DNA of 64,000 nucleotides from Forficula auricularia. Its lineage: Eukaryota > Arthropoda > Insecta > Dermaptera > Forficulidae. The first letter of the stretch is position 1, and every line of letters begins with the position of its first letter. A program made the translations under genes and the position numbers. Below, piece by piece: positions 55,901-64,000 of the stretch. The DNA is taken from positions 3,769,101 through 3,833,100 of the forward strand of contig JALMQS010000828.1 in the NCBI GenBank assembly GCA_024734495.1, given 5' to 3'. Under the pieces are notes generated by a model that saw only the letters and a program-made list of their open reading frames with translations, did no database searches and had not been told where the DNA came from.

Positions 55901-58900
55901 ATCATTTTCATTTAAAAAAAAGCTGGTTTGAAAAGATAAATTATTATTTACATTTATATAATTATGGTAAAGCTATATAGGTATCTAACGAGAGAGACAA
56001 ATCTACAATTTTAATTATAAATTGTAGGGAAAAGTAAAACTTTTTCAAGATTAATATTCTGGATTCAGTTTCCTGATCCAATACATTTCATTTCTTCAAT
56101 TTTCCAAAACTTTCTAACAAATAGTGTATAATTTTCTATCTGTAAACAACTATTAGTATTAGCTTATAATATATTTAATTATAAATGTGCCCATAATTAT
56201 GAAAGTGGTCTAAGTCAGTGATTGTTAGTTTCGAAATATTTAAAGTTTTATAAAATAAACTAGATTCGAATTCTGTATAATGAGACAACTAGAAATCCAC
56301 TTAACGGTTCAATTTTATGCGATTTTTTAAAACCGACATCTTATTAATGTACTTTTTAAATGGACGGAAAATAAAATATGAAAAAAACTAATTTTTTAAT
56401 GTTTGATTCAGTCCACTTTCATAATTATGGGCACAAAATATGTTATTAATTTTTTCAAGCCTTGCCTGAAATTGCTGGGGAGAAATATTGAAGAAAGAAA
56501 GAGAGAGCGAAAGCTCCTATAATTACTAAAAAATGTCTTTGTATCATATGGCCTTTATTTATCATGCGATCGAATACAAGGAGGGACGCACTAAGGAAGT
56601 TCTTGAAAGATCTTTGAATTATCGAAGAGAATAGGAGAAAATGATCGAGCAAAAGAGTGGACACATAGGTGGCTGTGCAGACAGATCTTGAAGGATTGAA
56701 GATTATAGGTCTCAGAAAAGGGGGAGCTAGGAGCTCGTGGAGATATGAGTATTGGCCCATAAAGTAATTGAGAAGGGGTGTTTGAAGTAGAGATGATCAT
56801 CGATAGTTAAAATTTCGATGTTTTGTTCAAAACAATATGCTGTCAATCCGATCTCAATGTCCAACTCACTATGTCAATTCATCATTAATTTATCAAAATT
56901 AATGCAAAAAAATATATATACTGTAAATATTTCAAAACATCGATTTCGGGGAGAAATATCGATGTAGCAAAAACATCCGTTGTTTTTCATCGATTTAGAA
57001 AACATTGGTCATCGACATGAAACCATCGGCCATCGTTGCACATCCCTAGTTTGAAGTAAGTGAATCACGTGCTACGCGCAAAATAGGCCTTGGGAGAAAT
57101 TATTGATTTTAATTTATTGAAGCCTGAGTATCTACAAAATAGGGAAAGCGTGGAAACACATATTCGTTGGGCCAGCGTGTTAAGAGAGGTCACTTCTGAA
57201 TTGCATCCAGGATTCCCAAATAATGCTTGGAGGCTCCTCTTCACAGATGACAACCGTAATCAAGACAGAAAAAGACTGTGCTAATAAAAGTGATAATAAA
57301 AATAAATAAATTTTTATTAACGACACGGCTCGGTTCCATGTTCGTAGGTATTTTCGACTCTTATCCGGCCATTCAAAATGTCTTCCATTCTCGAATCCGA
57401 AAGTTAATTATCGACTTTTAGGTGTTGCAATTTTAATACATTATCAAAAAACTATTTTAAATAAACTACATATAAAAATTCTAATTTTTTGGGAATTACT
57501 AGGAATTTAAAAATATTTTAGATTTATCCAGTAATAGTAAAAAGTTATCTTTTCTTCCCTTGACATGTTAGATATGAATTTTTCTCACCCCAAATGTTTC
57601 ATATATATATTTTAAAATGAACTCAACGTTTTTTTTAAATATAAGCAGAAAATTTCATTTTCCAATTGGGTCACCATCATAAACATTTCTTACATAAAAT
57701 AGAAAACGATCCCTTTAAAATGTATATTTATAGATTATATTTTAACCAGCTTGTCTATATTCACACAAATCCAATTCTTTCAAAGAATGAAGATGAAGAA
57801 TAAAACTATTTGAAGGGAGGAAAAAATAAAAAAAGTGAAAGAGAACCATAGCTGAAAGGGTAAAGCAACTGTTCTGTTCCTAGATAAAGATAGAGGATAG
57901 ATAAGTCAAAAGAAAAGCAAAGCAGAGTGATAAGATCACTTGTAGCTAAGCCACCAATGATATCAACCTTGTTTACTAGAACACTCTATGACATTTTTTT
58001 ATCTAAGAATAAAGAAATCTTCCCAGATAGAAAAAGATCAAATAAATTTAAGTGATGTAATTTTATAGAAAAGAACTAGACAATTCATGAAAAGAGACTT
58101 TATTATTTGTTCCAACAAGCATAGGGCTCTCCTAAAAAGTTTATTGATAACCGATACGCTTGGAAGGCAGTCGATGTCTTGAATTCGCTCGATTTTTCAG
58201 ATGTCAAAATGTTTGTATTTCCAATGTAAATAGAAAACTGATTAAATTTTTAGACACTCTATCTTCAGCTTCAAAAATACGAAAAATATATTTTTTATTG
58301 AAATTTTGAAGGCATTAACATTAAAAAGGTATAAATAAACATGTTTTCAATTTTAATTTATTAAATTAACTAATTTATTTATTTTATAGCTTTTGAAGTT
58401 TTTTTGTAAAAAAATATACATATATGAGCCGTTTATTTTGAAAGTGGCCTAAGTCCAATTTTGCAAAAAATGAGTTAATGTCAGTTTCAGTTAGACATAG
58501 ATGTCTTCTTTTCATATTTATAATATCTCAGTCAATGGAGTACAATATCCTCATGAATTTATCAAAATAAAATCATCGAAATCTATATAAATATATGGAT
58601 TTATAAAAATATAAATACAAATATCTCGAAATAACAAACAATGGACTTGGGCCACTTTCAAAATAAACGGCTCATTTATATTAAATGAATATAGTTCTTT
58701 TATACAAACAATCTCAAAACTTTTATTAATATAGAAACGTTTCGGGAGAAATTCTTTCTTTATCAATGGAAATAAAGGAATAAAGCAACTATATAAACCA
58801 TTTTTCCAAATTTCTATTCATAAAGAGAGAGCCACTTTCGAAAAGATTGGATATTAATAAAAGTTTTGACATTGTTTTTATAAAATAACTATAGGCATAT

Positions 58901-61900
58901 ATTTTATACAATAAAACATTCAATAATTTATTTAAAAAAAATTATATCGAAAGAAATTCTATTTATACTAAGTGAATTATATTTTTAATAATTTTTTCTA
59001 TATTTTAATTTATTTCTAGGGTGGCTCTAACCGGAGAGCGTACCAATTTTTGCCAAGATTTCATTTTTTCTCCGATTTTCAACTTTTAATATTTCAGACC
59101 AAACTGTACCAACTTTACAATCATTTTAATATTCTACCTAAACCACCTTTTCCATAATAGCAACTCATACTTGATAACGATCACAGGGATTGAAACTATC
59201 CCTCGGGATTTTGTTAAGAAGAATGGTGTAGGTTCTTGGTGAAACATATTTTCATTACTTTATTATCTCTAGGGAATATCTCCATAAAATACGAGACCCA
59301 AAATTTTGGATTTTTTGACCCCCCATTCGTCACGCTGAGTCGCATTTTATGGGACCCCCTAACAAATATAACGTAAAAAATTAGAGCCCCAAGCTATAAA
59401 ACGATTTGTTGCTGCCAAGTTAAGACAAAAATTAAAATAAAATTGATTAAGTGCTAACGTCGTGTTTCCTTAGACCCCTTGGCAGATATGATCACGCTAA
59501 GCATACCTCCCCTTGATTGCGAACGTATCTTATGAATGGCCCCTAGTATATGGCAGTTTTCTTGTGTTTGTAGTAAATTTATTTAATTGTGAAAAATATA
59601 GTTTTGGTCATAAAATTAAATTAAATTAAATTGAAAATCCAAAAGTTTCTATTACGTATCGGTGATCATATTATGTCAAAATAAGTTGGTATAGAAGTAG
59701 ATCAAATGATAAATGAACGAATATTTTTCTCGACATCGCCAAATGCAAGACAAGTTGATATATTTGGTTCATATTTCAAATGGTTTCTTTTTTTCTCAAA
59801 TGACTTTATTTATGCAAAAAATCAGTGACATTTCGTGACAGATGACATAAACATTCGAAGACGAATATTTTAGAAAATAATTCCGCCCCGAATTAAATTG
59901 AATCCAACCTCTTTAGCTTTTCCTTTCGCCCGCCCTTGGTTGCCAACAACCCCTACTCCGCATCTCTATCTTTAGCTTGCTACTCTCTTGATAGAGAATG
60001 GGAGTTCGCATTTGGAAATTGTCTTAACGGATCGCAGTTTACCGTTCTTGTTTTATCGTTAATCTCCTACCCGTATTCAATAGGAAGACAAGACAAAAAC
60101 TGTTAAGGATCATTTGTCAGGAATCGATGGCAGCTTGAAAAAATGATAGATTTCCCATTGGAAAATCCCTCTCGATGTTTTCTTAAGAGCCAAGTGAATT
60201 ATCTTCGAACGGAATTAACTTAATTTTATCGCATAGCTGAATTCATTAAGTCTAAATGAATTAGTTATATAATTATTTCCTCTCTTCGAAAGATTCATTA
60301 TAGCATTTAGCTTATATTTAATATTAAACTAATGGTTCGATTGTGGTCACATTTAAATAGAATTTAACTCTTCAAGATGATATCCTTGTGAAGTTGAAGC
60401 CAAATAGCAGGGTCACTTACCTCATTTAAAATTTACGAGTGCTGTCTGCATAGTTTCAAAGGTTTGGCCTTCATAATCAGCCATTTTAATTTATAAATAT
60501 TTTATGGGCTCACATGTCCGATTGAATGTCGGTAAAGTCATTTTTGTTGTAATACCAACCTGGTCACATAACTTTAATTTGCATCAAGCGAGAGAAAACC
60601 CTCATTGATTTATCTTTATAAAAGTAGTCATAATTCTAGCGAAATTTATTAATACGACTTGAGAGGGGTTACACCTAACTAGAGTATAACTATAACATTG
60701 CAAATTAAGGCGGAATATGAATATTTAAATTTATTTAGACATAAAAGAAAATCTATTTAGACTGTCTAGTCAACAATTCTCCAAAAATTTTTAACGATGT
60801 AATTAAATCGTATTTCTTTTTCAGATAATAACAATTTAAAAATGAAAAAATATTTTTTTTTTTTTTTGAATTCAAGTAAAAACATATAATTACACCCGCT
60901 TTAAATTCAAGAAATTAATTTCTATCTTGTTTTTGTTTATTTATTTATTTGCGGCGCATTTTCTCTTTGAAAATTAAATTTTGTTTTATATTATAACTTG
61001 TTTCATATTTAGAAAAAGAAGACAAAAAACAAAACAAAAAAAATGAAAGGATTAAACAGATCACATTAGCTTTGTATATTCATGTTTATTGTTTATAAAG
61101 CGAATATACTTCTTTACTATGTATTTATAAAAATAAAAATAAGTAAAAGTAAAAAGATTCAAATAATATTAATTTAGAAGGCTGCTAAATGACTTTCAGG
61201 AATATTTACAATTAAGTACACTAGTGAAGAGGTTCCTTCAAGTTTAAAGTTTACCTACTAATCCTGCCCCCATATATGCAATTCAGATACGAGTCATAGA
61301 ATTAATATGATGAATTGTCAGTTTTTTGATTTCTTGACCTATTGTAAACCTTTTCTACCCTTTCATTTTTTATAAATGGCAATTTAAATAACGAGATAAA
61401 ATAACTTTGCGGTCAAATTATAAACAAAACGATTACAGTGAAACCCCTCAAATCCGAACCCCGGAAATCCGAACGAGTTTTTTTTGACAAAAGTTTGAAA
61501 AACACAAAGAGAAACTTATTTATTTAGTCATCAAACAATTATGTATATATTCTATATTATAACTTTATTTTACATATTTAGTTGAAAAATTAACAAAGAA
61601 GTACAGTTAGCATACCTAACAAAGTGTAAATGTGTCTGCATACTTATGTCATCCGGGATTGAAAAAACTGTAAAAGTTGGTTAATGAAATTCTTTAGATT
61701 AATCACTTTGCAAAAACAATGAAATAATAATAGAAACACACAAAATATCACTTAATTTTTCATTTGTTATGGATAGTTTTCGGCTAATCCGAACAGCCTA
61801 CAGCCCCAATTAGTGCGGATTTGAGGGGTTTCACTGTATTTGTTTCTTTCCATGTGTCATTATAAAATATGTTTTGATGGGATAGGTCGTTTTAGAGTAA

Positions 61901-63137
61901 AAGCTTACCAAATCGTCGATGGTTGACTCATGGTTGAAGTTTAAAATTTCGTTGTTTTGTGATTTATTAATGCTGAGATAAATTGCCAAATTATTCAAAT
62001 TTCAAGAAAGCTTACCATATCCTGAAAAGTTTTTTCTTTTTTCAACCTTCTTTTTTAGAATTTAATTTTAGAGTTCTTTTTGAGGTTAATTAGTATTTTC
62101 AATAACAGTCCCGGACTATGCCATTGGGTGGTGTCCATCAGAATTCTAACCTCAGTTTATTTTCTGCTTCCACGATGGCATCTCATACATGTTAACAATC
62201 CCTGAAGATGTCGTGAATTTTTATTTGAAATATTTAAATCAGTGTTCTTCAACCTTTGTCATCCCGCGGAACTCTTTTTTGAGATAATTGTTTTATGGAA
62301 CCCTTCGTTCCGTAGCACATCCAGATTTGATTTTGTGGGGAGGGGGTGTCATATTACATATTGCATGTTATGAACAAGGTGCGTCCCTGACTGTTATAAA
62401 AACTTTATATAAGATATAAATTTGTATTTATTCAAACAAAAAGATAAATCAATACCTTATAATAAAGCAGTAAGGACTCACTTGGTTTGTCCGGTTTCAC
62501 TTATGGCTCCTCCTCTTAAGGCCCCGCCCCTGAATACTCTATCTACCGCAGACTTCTAGAAACTTCGGGAACATTCTGGAATGTTCTACAAGGACAGTCG
62601 TTCAGAAGAATTGGACTCTGTCTAGCGTAGTGATGTTGAGCGGTGGTTCGCGCGCTGCGAGTCAACAAGAAGCCCGCCGAAGCCGGGCTTTGCAGCTGGT
62701 AATCCATTTTAAATATAAAGTATTTGTATTATACATCGAATATAGCATTGACTCGCCTAAAACGTTTGAGTGGAACCCCGGGGTTCCGCGGAACACAGAT
62801 TGAAGGACATTGATTTAAATAAATAAATTTAATATAAAAAAATCTGGCCTAATAGATTTTTTCCATTTTAAAAGCACACCCTTAAAAACTCGCTTTCGCT
62901 TTTTTTCTCTCCAATAATGAATTTTGCTAAACATCCCCAATTCATTTCACGGGGTGGTAAACCCTCACACTAAGCTTAACGCCTGTTTAGTGACATTCAT
63001 TCATTCATTCATTGAAGTACTAAATTTAATTATCAATTAATTTAAAATGAAATGTAATCTAATTATACTCTATTAATACTCACAAATGTTGTGAACATGT
63101 AGTGGTATCTATAATCGTTCATCTGGAGCTGCAGAAT
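52933..63137 (-). CDS. Kainate-type ionotropic glutamate receptor, two amino-terminal-domain exons
   Basis: Exon 63084-63137 (18 codons, MNDYRYHYMFTTF) joins in phase 0 to exon 52933-53097 (55 codons, DMETFDLEDFAYNSVNMTAF, RLVDIQDPRVVEALEQMER, NKSGIIQ). Both have good AG and GT borders, 10 kb apart. The joined text matches the second lobe of the amino-terminal domain of insect kainate-type receptors. These receptors form glutamate-gated cation channels at synapses, including the neuromuscular junction. The amino-terminal domain steers subunit assembly. Upstream exons lie beyond the right edge. The next exon should lie left of 52.9 kb but was not found, and the IR gene occupies that side on the same strand. 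Confidence 0.85.
53262..53722. repeat. Large palindrome with two hammerhead-like motifs (10, 11)
   Basis: Arms of about 145 bases (AGACTTTAAATTAAATTAAA... and inverse). Minus 53324-53363: GCCA, CTGAAGA, A, stem II GTTGC/GCAAC with loop AAAACA, GAAACGTA, TGGC; stem I and stem II pair perfectly. Plus 53611-53649 is the other arm with GAAA changed to CAAA. Confidence 0.65.
54140..54322 (+). other. Open frame without ATG, unrecognised
   Basis: After ATTTTAAAG the plus strand is open for 60 codons to TAA, including SRKIKAGVVFEVLKKNAELN. The composition looks protein-like, but no family was recognised. It could be a last exon or remnant antisense to the receptor gene. Confidence 0.3.
54929..55241. 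mobile_element. PIF/Harbinger-like MITE
   Basis: Inverted ends TGCCTCCTCTAGACTATGG and (inverse) TGCCTCCTCTACACTATGGG, flanked by TTA on both sides. 313 bases, richer in GC than its surroundings, no coding capacity. Confidence 0.75.
55250..56180. other. No gene seen
   Basis: AT-rich receptor-gene intron. Confidence 0.55.
56186..56435. mobile_element. MITE with TGTGCCCATAATTATGAAAG ends
   Basis: Left TGTGCCCATAATTATGAAAG and right inverse CTTTCATAATTATGGGCACA. 250 bases. The inner GTGG.CTAAGTC is shared with 58424-58675. Confidence 0.75.
56788..57048. mobile_element. hAT-type MITE with exact 8-base duplication
   Basis: Ends TAGAGATGATCATCGATAG and, inverted, TAGGGATGTGCAACGATGGC. GTTTGAAG flanks both sides (56780-56787 and 57049-57056). 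Confidence 0.85.
57060..58420. other. No gene recognised
   Basis: The 64-codon plus frame at 57090-57284 has no recognisable content. Confidence 0.45.
58424..58675. mobile_element. MITE with ATGAGCCGTTTATTTTGAAA ends
   Basis: 34-base inverted ends with nearly perfect match (GAAAGTGGCCTAAGTCCA / TGGACTTGGGCCACTTTC). 252 bases, the same size and inner motif as 56186-56435. Confidence 0.75.
58680..61430. other. No gene seen
   Basis: Receptor-gene intron, AT-rich. No splice-bounded open segments were convincing. Confidence 0.5.
61436..61836. mobile_element. Pogo/Tigger-like MITE
   Basis: CAGTGAAACCCCTCAAATCC at the left and its inverse at the right, flanked by TA (61434-61435, 61837-61838). 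CAGTGAAACC is typical of pogo-type Tc1/mariner termini. 401 bases, no transposase. Confidence 0.85.
62240..62812. mobile_element. hAT-type non-autonomous element, exact duplication
   Basis: Ends CAGTGTTCTTCAACCTTTGT and, inverted, CAATGTCCTTCAATCTGTGT, both followed by CCGCGGAAC. ATTTAAAT flanks both sides (62232-62239 and 62813-62820). 573 bases, partly GC-rich inside. Confidence 0.88.
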
Positions 63138-63595
63138 CTGAAAAAAAAGAATAAAAATGCTTTATTTCATTGGGGATTAGTTAAATAACGAACTGAGATG
63201 CTGAAAGAGCGTTATAAATTAAGGGCGGGTTGTTAAGTAGCTGTTGAATGACTTTCTTCGTGTGATAAAAATGGAAATTTTCGATTAATTCCTCAATTAC
63301 CCTTTGAACTTTGAAACAAATCATAAGTTTCTCTTTGAAAAAATATTTTTAAAGAAAAAGTTAACAGAGAGCGATGAGGCAAAAAAAAAGTTTAAAAAAG
63401 TTGATTCCCTGGGGGGAACAATTAATTAATTATCTGCGAGTTAACGAAATAAGGGTTTCGAATTTTCCTTGTTTTGATCACTTCTTATTTGAATTTAAAT
63501 TCGATTAGCTCTATCGGTTTATCCAACTTTCCTCTAATTGTGAATTTTTTATGTTCACGCCTCGATATTTTCACTTTCACATAAATAAAAAGTAA

Positions 63596-63810
63596 TGAAG
63601 GAGACAATAAAAGAGTGTGTCTTCTGCTGGAAAAATACATTTTTAATTTATTTTTAACGACACTTAATCAATTCTTGGAAATCAATTGTAATATACTGAT
63701 GAAGAGTGCAAAGCCCTCGAAACTATAGTCTCCTTATAAATAAATTAAAAAAAAAATATATTTTTCCAGCAGAAGACACACTCTTTTAATGTCTCCTTCA
63801 ATTTATAAAA
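63596..63810. repeat. Palindromic repeat with hammerhead-like motif 12
   Basis: Arms GAAGGAGACAATAAAAGAGT and ACTCTTTTAATGTCTCCTTC. Plus 63696-63730: CTGATGA, A, stem II GAGTGC/GCCCTC with loop AAA, GAAAC, TATA, GTC. Related arms are at 13077 and 15062. Confidence 0.55.
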
Positions 63811-64000
63811 ATTCTGCTACTCTCGGCAAAAAGAAACTTTCAATTTAAAAATAATGGAAATTCAAATAGCATCTCAGAAAATTGCCAAATCATATCGATT
63901 TTCATTTTTTGAATTCTAGTAAAATTATATTCTGATAATTAATGTAAAGATTTAATTATCTTTTTTGAATTTTTTCTTTTTTTGAAGAAAGATGGAATTT

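Noticed and set aside
57090..57284. 64-codon plus frame
   Set aside because: Text is not recognised and no gene context was found; probably chance or repeat-derived.
61909..61975. Short minus-strand exon (NEILNFNHESTIDDL)
   Set aside because: It has an AG and a GTAAGC, but it lies between two exons whose protein text is already continuous.
62012..62031. Six-base microexon GATATG in the kainate gene
   Set aside because: CAG-GATATG-GTAAGC mimics an exon, but GATATG already starts the exon at 53097 and the 63.1-kb exon joins that one directly in phase.

Overview
This window reads as an AT-rich insect nuclear genome segment. The evidence is spliced genes with GT-AG introns, a CYP9-like microsomal P450, arthropod-type ionotropic receptors, and a dense load of insect-style repeats (Ty3/gypsy, RTE and CR1/jockey-like LINEs, Penelope-like elements, mariner, pogo and hAT relatives, tRNA-derived SINEs). 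The order cannot be fixed from sequence alone. Most real genes are split into exons too short to show up as long ORFs, so the long ORFs mostly come from transposons.

Layout, left to right. 1-5600: a partial duplicate of P450 exons 3 and 4, with a nearly complete but frameshifted Ty3/gypsy element (minus strand, 4-bp target duplication) inserted just behind it. 5600-7490: hAT-like debris. 7500-18282: an apparently intact eight-exon cytochrome P450 gene on the plus strand. All splice phases agree, and it encodes 516 residues with C-helix, I-helix, ExxR, PERW and haem-cysteine motifs. Its introns hold an RTE LINE, mariner fragments and palindromic repeats. 20467-37578: on the minus strand, at least six exons of a divergent ionotropic receptor (IR) covering both halves of the ligand-binding domain, the pore region and the last membrane segment. 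Its introns are full of nested repeats. 37.7-43.1 kb: a repeat cluster with two Penelope-like fragments, a LINE, a probable solo LTR and fold-back repeats. 43.4-44.0 kb: a frameshifted copy of an arthropod multi-copy family of unknown function, beside a 17-base assembly gap. 52.9-63.1 kb: two minus-strand exons of a kainate-type ionotropic glutamate receptor amino-terminal domain, in long introns containing several well-delimited MITEs.

The most interesting signals are these. (1) About twelve hammerhead-ribozyme-like cores (CTGANGA, stem II, GAAA) lie in fold-back repeats, several beside Penelope-like coding fragments. (2) A mariner-type element has plant-Stowaway-like termini and sits inside a stack of nested insertions. 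(3) A P450 exon duplication exists whose sister copy preserves the exact pre-insertion site of the LTR element. (4) Two chemosensory or glutamate-receptor genes interleave on one strand. Splice sites were read by eye; repeat identity rests on within-window comparison and remembered family features, not on a database search.
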